Origin: Sinelater perroti
Lineage: Eukaryota > Arthropoda > Insecta > Coleoptera > Elateridae
Direction: 5' to 3'
Assembly (NCBI GenBank): GCA_036346155.1
Contig: JARFIY010000024.1
Location: forward strand, 20,698,501-20,762,500
DNA: 64,000 bases
This document shows positions 23,291 through 33,454 of this stretch, in pieces. A program made the translations under genes and the position numbers. How positions within the stretch are numbered: the first letter of the stretch is position 1; each line of letters starts with the position of its first letter. The notes under the pieces are model-generated. The model saw only the letters and a list, made by a program, of their open reading frames with translations. It was not told where the DNA came from and did no database searches.

Positions 23291-23649
23291 GCTAAATGGC
23301 TAGCAAATGTTGCGGCCTTTTCTTTGGCACTTCTAGCCCATTGATTATTTGGATCTAAGAGCGGTGGGGCGGATGTTTTTGGTCTTTTCAGATTTTTGGT
23401 TGTTTTCCAGAGCGAGTAATCTGTAGCTTCTGTAGCTGTTAGATTACTAAGGTATTCGCTAATAGCTTCATTTTTAATTTGTAGTAATACATTTTTCAGG
23501 TCCTTTGCTGCGTTATTAAAGTTTTCTTATCGTCTTCGCTTCTTGTGAGTTGCATTCTTTTCCTGAGTTTTCTTCTTTCACGAATTTTTTCTTTTACTAT
23601 AAATGGGATTTTTTCTTTAACAGTAGATTGATGTTGATCTGGTGTAGCA

Positions 23650-24480
23650 GTCCAAGCCGCTTTTTGTATTGAGGTGGTGATATTACTGCTAAGTCCAGGT
23701 CTTCTGGTGTTTTAAGTGGTATATTTAAAGTAATTAGAGTGTCTAAAGTTGTTTTGAATACTTCCCAGTTCGTTTGCTTGCTGTGTAATGTGGGTTGTTT
23801 CTGTTTTTCTAGAATGTGCGAGTGAAGCGTTATTATGAATGGTGAGTGATCGTATAAGAGATCAAAGCATGCCTCTGTCTTGAGTTTCTTTAAATCAAGT
23901 CCTTTTACTACCCCAAAGTCTATTAAATCTGGAAGTTTATTCTTATCAGTAGGCCAATACGTTGGCTGTCCGGTGGATATTGCAGTGAGGTTATGACTTC
24001 GGAGGGTTTCATACAGTTGTCTGCCTTTCGGTAGTTATTCTTGAACCCCATTGTTGATGTTTGGTATTCCAGTCACCTGCAGAAATGAATTTGTTTCCCA
24101 GAGTTTTGAAATAATCTTCGAAGCCTTGCTGTTTGTTGTTATACTTTGGTAGGCAATATACCGCTGAGATGTTTATCGTTCCTACTATATCTTTTATAGC
24201 TACAGTAGTCGCTTGCAGATTTTCTTTGCAATAGTGTTGTAGTTCGTGATGCTTGATTCCTTCTCGGATGAGGACTGCTGTTCCCCCAGGTGCAGTTCCG
24301 TCAGGATGCTTGGTATCATATATGTGATACCATGGGATTTTTAAGTAACTTTGATGAGTAAAATGTGTTTCGGATATTAACATGATATCTAGGTTATGTA
24401 ATTGTAGGAACAGTTTAACTTCTTGTGCGTGCAGGGATAGGCCGTTGGAGGTAATGTAAGTAATCTCAAAAACAATGCCA
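23650..24480 (-). pseudogene. Jockey endonuclease, broken
   Basis: The apurinic-endonuclease domain nicks DNA for target-primed reverse transcription. The frame at 24383-24009 contains LISETHFT, GTAPGGTAVLI, ISAVYCLPKYN and SAGDWNTKHQQWGSR; in this family the block usually reads GGDFNAKH-x-WGSR, so the Phe-Asn core is altered. After a frame change it continues with STGQPTYWPTDKNKLPD and IDFGVVKGL near 23960-23900. It starts near 24470, with a LSLHAQEVKLFLQLHNLDI block just upstream of the LISETHFT motif. Confidence 0.8.
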
Positions 24481-24699
24481 TATATTGTTTAAATATATAA
24501 TACATCGGATATATACCCATAAAACCTGTTTTACCAACTTCCAAAGCGGCCCCGTATACCTGTGCTCCCAATGCGTCTAATGCCGGTGCAGCTATACATT
24601 GAAAATGCGATTTCACTCAATTCGAATATCAAAAAACGGTTTCAAAGCTATATTCTAGACACTTCAAGCATTGCAAAAAACAAAAAAATTTTTTTTTTA

Positions 24700-24736
24700 T
24701 AAAATTCGATCGAGATTTACCGAAAAACTTCCTTAA
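24700..24736 (-). repeat. Right terminal inverted repeat of the Mutator-like element
   Basis: The segment GATTTACCGAAAAACTTCC followed by TTAA is the inverted counterpart of the left end at 20342. Gag coding of the host Jockey resumes immediately after it. Confidence 0.7.
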
Positions 24737-25290
24737 TAATTTCAAAGGTAACTACACACTTAAAGCACTTGACAACAATTAAGTAAAAATCCAAACTAAT
24801 GAAAGAATAATTTATACACCTATTATCAAAAACCTCATGAATAAAACACAAAATTCCATACGTATAAACCGAAACGAAAACAACCTTCAAATTTTTAACG
24901 AAAAACATTCATTGTTCTACAAACCCAATAGAAATCAAATACAATTTAGAAGCACTTGTCCATGAAGTAATTAATGTTTGGAATATAAAACAACGATTAT
25001 CCAAAATACCTTTTTCCATGTTTATAATTGAAATTCAAAAATATATTTATAAAACCAAATTATTCATGAACACAAGTACAATTATCTAACTCCCACATGC
25101 TACAAAAACAATTCCACAATGTGCTAAATGCCAACAATTTGGCCATATCAAAAATTACTGCCAACAAACGGCACGTTGCAATAAATGTACAGGAACCCAC
25201 TCTACCAACGAATGCCCAAGATGATCAGGTCAAATATGTAAACTGGGCTGGGGTTACTCCGCCAACTATCGAGGATATATAGTATATAAC
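24737..25290 (+). pseudogene. Jockey gag, zinc-knuckle part
   Basis: On the + strand gag coding resumes with NYTLKALDNN near 24750 and then VINVWNIKQRLSKIP near 24980. It reaches a CCHC knuckle CAKCQQFGHIKNYC near 25120-25160 and a second CNKCTGTHSTNEC near 25175-25213. These knuckles bind element RNA. Several stops and frame changes occur. The knuckle block is in a frame not open from any plausible start. Confidence 0.75.
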
Positions 25291-25559
25291 CAGCTTCAAG
25301 AAAAACTTGATCCGAATCTAAGGCGCGAAGTTAACACATACATGCGCACACCTACTCAAATATATAAAGTTCTTGAGATTTCATGTTCTGAACAAACAAC
25401 CTATACCAAACCCGATCCACTAATAATATTGCTACCCGACTATCACACGTGATACCTCAAAAATAACAGCCAAATGACATGGAAGAACTAAAATCCACGA
25501 TAAAAAATTTAATCACGCAAATGAGGACTACCAATGGAACATAACCTTAAATGTATATA

Positions 25560-26142
25560 CTTTTTATAACAAAAACACACTTCGCCAGCAAATTCCCGAA
25601 CTACTGCATCTATAATACAAATCACCCTGACGGAACTGCCCATGGCGGAACAACAAGCATAATAAAATCCAAGACAAAGCACCACGAACTAGCTAAATAC
25701 GAAAAACAACTTCTGTAAGCCACAACAATTCAAGTTGAATACAAAACAGCAACTCTCAAAATTTCTGCACCCTATCGATCCCCAAACATACAAAAAAAAT
25801 TACTCACATTTTTTCCAAAACCTAGGAAATAGATTTTTCGCAGCTGACGATTTTAACGCGAATCATCAAGATCGGAGCTCTCTCATTACAAGAACTAACG
25901 GGCGTGAACTACCAGCAGTTATGCAGTTACTACAATACTTATCTACTTATGAACCAGCCTATTGGTTCACGGATCTCTGGATAATCCCTGACTTACTTTA
26001 TTTATGTATCTCTAAAGGGCTCAATACAGGACAATTTACCATTAAGTCTTACTTCAAACAAGCTATTGACCATTCCTCTCGTATTATGAAATATCACTCA
26101 AAAATAACACTCACACAACTGCGACTAATTTTGCAATACTAA
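25560..26142 (+). pseudogene. Jockey endonuclease of the split + strand element
   Basis: After a damaged N-terminal part (HFASKFPNYCIYN near 25580 and DGTAHGGTTSIIKS near 25630), an open frame at 25735-26142 includes FFQNLGNRFFAADDFNANHQ and TRTNGRELPAVMQLLQYLST, matching the catalytic GGDFNAKH and GREL segments of Jockey endonucleases. It then gives YWFTDLWIIPDLLYLCISKG, corresponding to PTYWPTD and DFCITKG. Confidence 0.75.
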
Positions 26143-26639
26143 ATCGGATTGGGAATATTTCTAAAGCACAATAACCTCAAATAAACCTAAAAACAACATA
26201 AAAACTAAATATGACATTGAAGAAGCAGTGATAACGTTAACAAATACGATCATGGAAGCGGCTTGGGAAGCTATACCCCTAGCAACTGCCTCTTAATATT
26301 AAAAAACAAAATTATTGAAAACTGCACCTTAGAACACGCTGACAGAACCAGACAAACGCGCATTAAATCGGTCTATGAAACAACTCAAAAAACTTCTATT
26401 AAAATTTAAAAACCAAGGTGTTCAACACTACCTAGCCAATCTCACAGCCACCGAAACATCTGACTATTCGCTTTGGAAAGCGGCCAAAAAATCATAAGGC
26501 CTATTACGCATAAATTACCTACCGTCAAGCCTGATGGCCAATGATCTCGCACCAGTTAAGATAAAGCAGAAACCTTTCTGATCATCTAGTCCACGTATTT
26601 AAACTTTTTCCCAGCCAGTGTCTAGAAGAAGACACTAAA

Positions 26640-27330
26640 ATAATTAATTTTCTTGAATTTTTCTATCAAATGAGTATACCGATCAAATCATTTAAGCTCC
26701 ATGAAGTACAAAAAGTCATTAGCAAGGAATTATTTTTAAGAAGTGCAATCGCTTCAATATATAATGCCATCCTTTCCAGTAGATACTATCGACCTGGAAA
26801 GTAGTACAAGTAACAAACATTTTACCGATCTATTAGCTTCGTGCCGATTCTGTCCAAAATTTTCGAAACGTTACTATTAAAACAATTCTACCCAATCCTA
26901 GATGACCAAAAATTCATTTCCAAATACGAGTTTGGATTTCGATGGCTCCATGTAACTGTTGAACGAATCCACCGACTCACATATCAAATCCACAACGACC
27001 GTGATAATTATAGATATTGCCCCGCGGTGTTTTCAAGCATCTCCCAAGCCTTTGTTAAAATATGGCATCTGAACCTCTTCTAATAAATTAAAAAGTATCT
27101 GCCACACTAACTGTGCGAAATATTAAAAGCCTACCTATCGGAACGATACTTCTTTAAAAACTGTCAAGGTGAATACACGAATCTTCAACCGGCCACATCT
27201 GGAGTTTCCCAACCAGCGTTTTGGATTTCATCCTATACTTGTTCTTTACACCTGACTTTGACCACAACAGACACTTTTTTCGATAATGCGACTATCTTAG
27301 CCTCAGATCTTAATTCTACTACAGCATCGC
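26640..27330 (+). pseudogene. Jockey reverse transcriptase of the split + strand element
   Basis: The frame at 26841-27083 gives PILSKIFETLLLKQFYPIL, YEFGFRWLHVTVERIHRL and PAVFSSISQAFVKIWH, equivalent to RT blocks 2-3 of the - strand Jockey. Near 27276-27299 the catalytic box reads FFDNATIL, where the family has YADDTAVL: the second catalytic Asp is Asn. The copy could not be active even without its stops and frameshifts. Confidence 0.75.
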
Positions 27331-27775
27331 ACAATCCTCAACAAGCTCTCGATACAGTCCAACCATGGCTAAAATATGTTACATTAAGATAAATAAATTC
27401 AAATCCCAACACATTACCTTTGTTATAAACCGTGATAACTGTCCAGCTGTCTTGCTTAATGTATAACAAGTAAAACACACTGATTCCGTAAAATACCTAG
27501 GGTCGCTGTCTTTCTTGGAAAAATCCATTATTTTAATAAACGGAAATAGCTTGGGTTACAATACACGAAATGGATGATTGTAAGATCTGCACTTTCATTA
27601 AAAAACAAATTATTGTTCTATAAAGTTAATATGGACATATGGTCTCTCCCTCTGAGAAACCGCTGATAACTCCAACCTGGCCGTCATCGAGAGATTTTAA
27701 AATTTAAGTGCTGCGTGTGTTAATTAGCGCACCGTGCTATGTGCCAAACAGGGTGATCTTAAGTGATTTGAGTAC

Positions 27776-28688
27776 TACTGTGTACAAATATAACCCGGAA
27801 TTTTTAATTTAAACTGCGCGGGAATTTCGTTGGGCACAAACCTTTTAGTTTTAGGTTGGTAGGACTGCTACTGATGTCTGTGTCAAATTTTAGGTTAATA
27901 TCTTAATTAGTTGAAGAGTGACGCTCGTTTTCGTAAACAACCAAAATTAACTTTTTCGATTTTTACCATGTCAGAAAATATTCTACAAAGAAGTTCGATT
28001 AAATTTTGTGTTAGAAATGATATTTCTGCTGCGGAAACGCTCAGAATGTTAGAAAAAGCCTTCGGTGAACAGACTATGTCAAAAACACAAGGATACGAAT
28101 GGCATAAAATGTTCAAAGAGGATCGTGAAGGCGTTGAAGACGAACCACATCAAAGACGTCCAAGAACATCAACTGACGAACAGCACGTCGCGAAAATTAG
28201 GGAATTGGTGCCCCAAAATCGTCGATTGACAACTAGTGAGCTTGCTGACATCGTTGCCATTTCAAATGGATCAGTCAACACCATTTTGAAGAAAGTTTTG
28301 TGCCTCAAAAAAGTCAAATCTCGTTTGGTTCCAAAAACCCTCAATTTATTCGTGACCATTTCGCTAAAAAATCCACCCATATCGTTCCGCAACCGCCGTA
28401 TTCGCCTGATTTAGCTCCATGTGTCTTCTGGCTATTCAGCAAAATGAAAAGACCGCTCCGGGGACACCGTTTTGACACGATAGAAGAGATTCAAGTCGAA
28501 TCGAAGAAGGTGCTGAAGGCCATACCGAAACAGGACTTTTCAAAGTGTTTTGATGAGTGGAAAATTTGCTGGCATAAGTGCATTTCAGCCGAGGGGGATT
28601 ACTTCAAAGGCGATGAAATAGATTTTTAAGAATAAATAAGGATTTCAAAAATTATAACAAAATTCCGGGTTATATTTGTACACAGTAG
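27776..28688 (+). mobile_element. Internally deleted mariner element
   Basis: Near-perfect terminal inverted repeats (CTACTGTGTACAAATATAAC and onward, about 30 bp) end at 27776 and 28688 and are flanked by TA duplications at 27774-27775 and 28689-28690. At 913 bp it is shorter than a typical full-length mariner of about 1.3 kb. It is inserted in the C-terminal coding of the + strand Jockey. Confidence 0.92.
27968..28629 (+). pseudogene. Mariner transposase with central deletion
   Basis: The frame from Met at 27968 keeps the N-terminal helix-turn-helix region (IKFCVRNDISAAETLRML, QGYEWHKMFKEDREGVED, RRLTTSELADIVAISNGSVN) up to LVPKTLNLF near 28350. After a frame change coding continues with FIRDHFAKKSTHIVPQPPYS and SPDLAPCVFWLF to the stop at 28627-28629. 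The stretch holding the first two catalytic Asp (GDES and HDN blocks) is missing, about 120 residues. The third catalytic Asp of the D34D triad is Val (APCVF in place of APCDF). Confidence 0.9.
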
Positions 28689-28860
28689 TATACTAACTGT
28701 GAAAGAAGAAATTGAAGAAACTTCCAAAATTTTATATAAAATCAGACTCTAGGTGAATTCCAACCAACTACTGAATTATTTAATAGATGAATCCAATAAA
28801 CCAAAACGTCCCAAACGATTGAAACCCAACGAGCTACCAGCGCAATTAACTTTTTAATTT

Positions 28861-30240
28861 TTATCTTGAAATTTAAGATTATATTTAAACACTTGTATTA
28901 GGTTAGTGAAATTGATAATAGAATAGCTTGTTAGAAGCCTGACTCTACATATCTATAAGGATTTAGTAGTTTTATCTGCTACTTGCATTATTTATTATAA
29001 GTAACACACTAAATACTTATTGTCCGTAGTAAATAGGATAGATTGTATAACAAAGGAGTAAAGAAATTTAATTTATATAATACACTTTTCTTACTAGCAA
29101 ACGCGTAAAGGTCTTGTCCTGAAAGTTATTGAAAGTCTATTACCTCATGTGCTTTATTGTCTCCCTGACAATAAAATCTTAACGTTTACTGCCATATTCC
29201 AAGCAAAAAAATGGAATTCTTCTTAAATATAGCAACTACCACTTCATCATTTATTTGACAACAATACACGAGTTGTACCGCTGCATTTATCCCTTTCTGG
29301 TTGGTAACCTTTTTTTAAAGCGCTTTAAAGCCATAAGCAATCTCTAATTGTTTTTCAGTTCAGTTTGAGATACCTTTTTGGTTTCTATGTGCGTGGACAA
29401 TATTTATTTTCGAATCAGACACACTACAGGTTTCTAATAAAATATAAAGTTTTTATATATCAAACTGTGAAGAGCCGAATTTTAATAATTAGTACGTAAA
29501 GTAGGAGGAGCTATTCAAATTTAATAAATAAAGTGTAAATGAGCACATGCCCCAAAAATAGTTAGTTGAAGTAATAGTTAAAAACCAAACTTGTAAAATT
29601 TATAGAATTTAATTTTTTGATGTTTATTTTCTTCTCAAATTAATAGATATTTTTATTAGAAAGTCTAACAGTAATCATCAAAGGACGCAGAATTTTGACC
29701 AAAAACTAGACGTGGGTTTGTTATTGCGAAAAAGAGAATTGCGTTTCTAAGAACAAACCTAATAAACCAAAGGAAATTAAAAATTCCTAAATTAATAAAT
29801 AAAAGCCCCAGTGTTTTGGGGCTACAAAAATTTTATTCGTAAAAATTATGGCACTCGTAACCATAGCAAGATTAAAATCTTATTGTAAAAAGCATTAAAT
29901 TAACACAAAAATTGCACAAAGCTTCTTTAGGTCGGTACAAATACTGAGTGTAATTTCAAAATTATGCGCGACACCATAACGGCTGACTTTGAAACGATTA
30001 ATACTTGACGGCTATTGGACAGAGGACAACGGGGAGGGTAGAGTTCGACATAGGAAGTTTGAAAGCCGAAATTTTCCCCGCTCCCTGTACGACGCAAAGG
30101 AGAGGGACTCGGTGCATGCCTAGTAGTCTTAGAGAGCGCATGTCATTGTTTGTGGCGTGGTTTAACAAAATAAATAATTTTTGTGTGTAGAATTTAATAC
30201 TACAGACAATTTTAGGCTATTTTGTGCTATATACTATTAA
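28861..30240. other. AT-rich stretch, Jockey 3' UTR then unassigned
   Basis: Up to about 29080 this is the probable 3' end of the + strand Jockey. Beyond that, AT-rich DNA holds nothing I recognise except a short hairpin at 29803-29823. Around 30000-30180 the sequence becomes GC-richer and may belong to the Helitron remnant that follows. Confidence 0.4.
29803..29823. repeat. Short perfect hairpin
   Basis: AGCCCCA, a six-base loop, then TGGGGCT form a perfect inverted repeat in AT-rich DNA. Its purpose is unknown. Confidence 0.7.
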
Positions 30241-30244
30241 AATT

Positions 30245-31800
30245 GAAGATGCAGAGAAGTGTCGACGGTACCGAGTGAGAAAGAAAGCTGAGCGAGAGAA
30301 GGCCACGCGGTGGAATTAAGTTGGGACAATTGTCGATATATTTCAGATCAAAATTTCAGGGCGTCAATTTTGGCGGAATCTAGTGGTGTGAGGTAGATTT
30401 ACAGCAATGGAACAGCCTCCAATGGACGAAGACTATTCAGAAGAATCCGACGCTCCCATAGATGGTCAACCTGGAGATCATCACGGACTTCATAAGCCCG
30501 GACAAATTGATGAGCGGCGTCAAGATTTCGGCACGCTGACCTCAGCACGTTGACTTCGGCGGAATCCAGTGGTGTGATGGGCGGATTTACAGCAATAGAA
30601 CAGCCTCCAATGGATGAAGACTATTCTGAAGAAGTCGACGTCCCCGTAGATGTTCAGCTTGGAGGTCATTGCGGACACCTCAGGGACAGACAAAATTCAA
30701 CAAATATAGGCGTTCATATTGTGTCATCCTATTAGAAAGCGGCTGATATACACTTCAATAAGACATTTGTTTCGAACAAGTTTGATGAAGTGCAGTGTAT
30801 GTGATCGTTTGTGGTCTAGTCCGATCTGAAAAACATGAGGGAAAAATACTATGGAACATTAAAGTCAGCGTTTCCTTAAAGTAATGCGATATCGTTTGAA
30901 GTTGCACGCGACCTGTAAACGATTCTTGGACGGTGAAAATGTGCTTAACATGTCTGTCACTAACGGTTTTCAGTACGCATTGAAACTCAGTCATTTTCTT
31001 CTGTTGGATCCTATAACAGAAACACTGGTGTCATGTCGTTTGACTTTCATACGAATACGGGGGCTATGAGGGTGATTACGCTATAGTTGGTCAAGCTATA
31101 AACGTGCCGGTTGACGTTAATAATATGTTACGTCTGTTGCCCCGCTAGCTAGACGACAACTATGCCTTCAACGTGAATATTAAGAAACATCTCATACACA
31201 AGTCCACGTACCTTAGTGGGTTCGTCAAAGAGGCAGTTGTCAAGCAATGACTGAGGTATTTCGTAAATCAGCCTCTATGTAAAAACATAATATAATTGTA
31301 GGTTCCGTGACATTGAACGATAATGATGAGTATATTGCGGATACCAGACGATAATGGCCGATTCAGAGATGGTAAAGCATTAGTAAACATGGAATCAGGT
31401 GCATTAATAGCGTGGCAGCATAGCATGCTCTCGAATGAAGAGCAATGTCCCAAAATAGCTCTGGGTCGCCATTGAATATCATTTATGACGTTTTCCTACT
31501 ATCTACTATGGTGTACCGAGGCTATTTAATTTGAACGGCAGCGTTACACCGCACATGATTGTAATTAGTGCAACACATCTTATATATGGCGATGAAGGTG
31601 TTTCGGTTGCGTGTTGTGTTCTTGACGGAGAGTATCACACGACGCATGCTAGGAGATCGTCAATTTTTGGATAAGTGCTTAGAAAAGGATCTCTCTTTCT
31701 TGAAGTCGATATCCAACCCGGTGAACTACCGGGCGGAGAAGAAGCGTGACCTCTTTGCGATGGTACTTCAGTTTCTGTTGTGTACCTAAAGAAACGTTAG
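30245..31800 (+). mobile_element. Helitron remnant (N-terminal part of the Rep/helicase protein)
   Basis: Near 30250 the + strand gives DAEKCRRYRVRKKAEREKA, a basic segment often found at the start of such proteins. Near 31060-31290 it gives QAINVPVDVNNMLRLLPR, LDDNYAFNVNIKKHLIHKST and YLSGFVKEAVVK, matching the DUF6570 domain that precedes Rep in Helitrons. Near 31640-31760 it gives ITRRMLGDRQFLDKCLEKDL and NPVNYRAEKKRDLFAMVLQF, matching the Helitron-like N-terminal domain. Stops and frameshifts are frequent, the helicase part is absent, and I could not identify Helitron termini. Confidence 0.7.
30372..30675 (+). repeat. Imperfect tandem duplication encoding an acidic segment
   Basis: A block of about 116 bp at 30372-30487 recurs at 30558-30675 with an offset of 186-188. 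Both start with GGCGGAATC and encode EQPPMDEDYSEE-type acidic peptide. The first copy has a stop early on; the second lies in an open frame (30550-30735). It is part of, or next to, the Helitron remnant. Confidence 0.75.
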
Positions 31801-32229
31801 CTTATAAACAATATTTTTGTTTTTCCTTGGCCAAAGCGGCGTTTTCATGGAAATCTCACGTTAGTAGCCCCGACTACTACCCACTTATTTCTTTCTTATA
31901 ATTTGAGCTTGCAACTATCATATTACCGAAATTAACTTCAGGCTTGTTATCTAGTGTATTAGAGCGTTTTCATGCCAAATTTCATGCCACTCGTTGACGT
32001 CCATTTAGATTTGGGTGGTAGCTGTGCGTAAAAATAATATAGACATATGTTTTGACTTTTTCGACAACCTTGGGAGTTGATTTTCATTATAGTTCTCGCA
32101 TATTTAAAGCAAATTCTACAATTTTATCTTCAGTTTTAGAAATCATGTTTTTAATATATTCAACGGCATTATTTTGTGACATAATTCCACGTAATAAATT
32201 ATTTTAATTTGCGACAAAACATTAATTTC
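31801..32229. other. Unassigned AT-rich stretch
   Basis: No coding resemblance or repeat structure recognised. Confidence 0.5.
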
Positions 32230-32940
32230 GGTCAGCGCAACTTAATTTGCCAGTATTAGCGACCACGTGCAAAATGTAAATTACATCTAAAGTATAATTA
32301 GTTAACGCCTTAATTTAGAACTTCTGCTACTAGACTACTCTCGTCAGACGAATATTTTTTAGCTTGGCGCTATTTCCAATGATTGCAAACGAAGCGTATC
32401 AGGTTTCGTTAACATTTGCAACGTCGCCGGGTATTCATTTTCGGAATTAATTTCAGCCCGAGTTTAATTAGCATCGCTTTAGGTTGCATTACCAGCAACG
32501 GCGCGCATTCTTCAGCAGCGGATTGGCGCGGGGCTTGTACCTGCCACGGCACTGCAGACTGCACTTGCCAAATAAATAAATTTCGCACTTCTCATGACCT
32601 TATCTCAATCAGTATTATGATTAATGGTCGGGTGTCTAACCTCAATTTAGCGGCTTGACAAGTTAATCCTATGCGTATGTGATACCCGCACCTTCGCGGT
32701 TCTCAAGTCAAAAGTGCACGTTAAAATTACCGCTCTCCGTTACCAAACGAGGCGCATGCTTTAATCTAAATATCATGGGTGTAATTAATTCTTAATTAGA
32801 CCGGGGTTCGCGCACGCCGCTGAAGGTATCATCGCCGTTTGGTAGTCCGTTTGCAAAATTGATGATTTCCCAGTCGCAGTTCGCTATTAATTACACCTCT
32901 AAATGTCAAGGCTTAGAAGGTGAGTTTCAGATGAATTATG
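32230..32940. promoter_or_regulatory. Candidate distal regulatory island
   Basis: About 700 bp of balanced composition stands out in AT-rich DNA. It contains homeodomain-type clusters (GTTTAATTAGCATC near 32463, GTAATTAATTCTTAATTAGAC near 32780, CTATTAATTACACC near 32885), CpG-containing blocks and ATCATGGG. No protein family is recognisable. Position about 19 kb 3' of the knirps-family gene, plus these cores, make it the best enhancer candidate in the window. Conservation was not tested. Confidence 0.4.
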
Positions 32941-33182
32941 TATGGTACGGTTTCCGACTTCGTGCATTTTAAGCTTATGAGATTATATATACAGATAGTT
33001 AATAGCTATTATCAATTAATTAATTAATTTTACTTATTTCCTGTTATAGGTATATTGTATAAAAAAATAAACAATAAAGTTTCTTACAAAATTTGTCGTT
33101 TCACATTTGAAACTTAGAATCTTTTTAAACATTAAATAATTAACCTTTTATTGATTTATTGCAGTTTTATGACACAATATTA

Positions 33183-33454
33183 TGGTAAGGCTCTACGCCG
33201 TTTGGTGCCTGCGAACTGAGAATTAAGGTCCAGTTCGTCTTTCACCTCTGTCGCGCACCATCTCTGATGCGGGGCGATTGTGCATAGCACGGCCTAAGAC
33301 GACCGCCATTATTACCCCTTGTTAATGAACGCAGGTACTCAATTATTTTAGTGACTGAGTAGGCCACCCGCCAGACATCAGAGAGCACCGGGAATGAAAC
33401 TTGGGTCCGTCAGCATCGCAGGCCGTCCCTCAACCACAGGACCACGCTGGCTCT
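33183..33454 (-). mobile_element. tRNA-derived SINE, inverted copy
   Basis: Read on the minus strand it matches the SINE at 19497-19764 from the A-box region (GTGGTCCTGTGGTTGAGG) through the shared AAGGGGTAATAATGGCGGTC body to the end (GCGTAGAGCCTTACCA). It has a small insertion after the B-box region. It is flanked by a 13-bp target duplication with one mismatch: TGACACAATATTA at 33170-33182 and TGACACAATGTTA at 33455-33467. Confidence 0.9.

Larger units (their letters stand above)
21740..24480 (-). mobile_element. Jockey-type LINE, - strand, nested in the Mutator-like element
   Basis: Minus-strand coding follows Jockey ORF2 order: endonuclease (24480-23650), reverse transcriptase (about 23290-22440) and C-terminal region (22160-21830), then a 3' end near 21740 with an AAAGGAGTAA string like that of the + strand Jockey. 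The 5' end is cut at about 24480, where the endonuclease begins, and gag is absent. This is the 5' truncation usual for LINE insertions. Confidence 0.8.
20342..24736 (-). mobile_element. Mutator-like DNA transposon with terminal inverted repeats
   Basis: The left end begins TTAAGGGGGTTTCTCGGTAA at 20342. The right end, read inward on the other strand from 24736, begins TTAAGGAAGTTTTTCGGTAA, a diverged inverted repeat of about 35 bp. Minus-strand coding at 21690-20970 matches the Mutator-like transposase domain family (PF20700 type). A - strand Jockey (about 21740-24480) interrupts the element. The flanks TAAACTTAC and TAATTTCAA may be a worn 9-bp target duplication. The host is the + strand Jockey gag. 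Confidence 0.7.
27580..28860 (+). pseudogene. Jockey C-terminal region interrupted by a mariner
   Basis: Before the mariner the + strand gives NKLLFYKVNM and SNLAVIERF, then NRVILSDLSTT. After it, coding resumes with LTVKEEIEETSKILYKI and ends near 28855 with PKRPKRLKPNELPAQL, the basic C-terminus typical of Jockey ORF2. The insertion is clean and uses a TA dinucleotide. Confidence 0.7.
19850..29080 (+). mobile_element. Jockey-type LINE, + strand, split by three insertions
   Basis: Collinear pieces of one Jockey element can be followed on the + strand: 5' gag (about 19929-20340), gag with zinc knuckles (24737-25290), endonuclease (about 25560-26140), reverse transcriptase (about 26640-27330), C-terminus (27580-27773, resuming at 28691-28860) and a 3' UTR ending near 29080 (AAAGGAGTAA). 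The Mutator-like element at 20342-24736 separates the gag halves, a Jockey in opposite orientation sits inside that element, and the mariner at 27776-28688 separates the C-terminal halves. The join across 20341/24737 is inferred from gag collinearity. All coding parts are broken. Confidence 0.7.
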
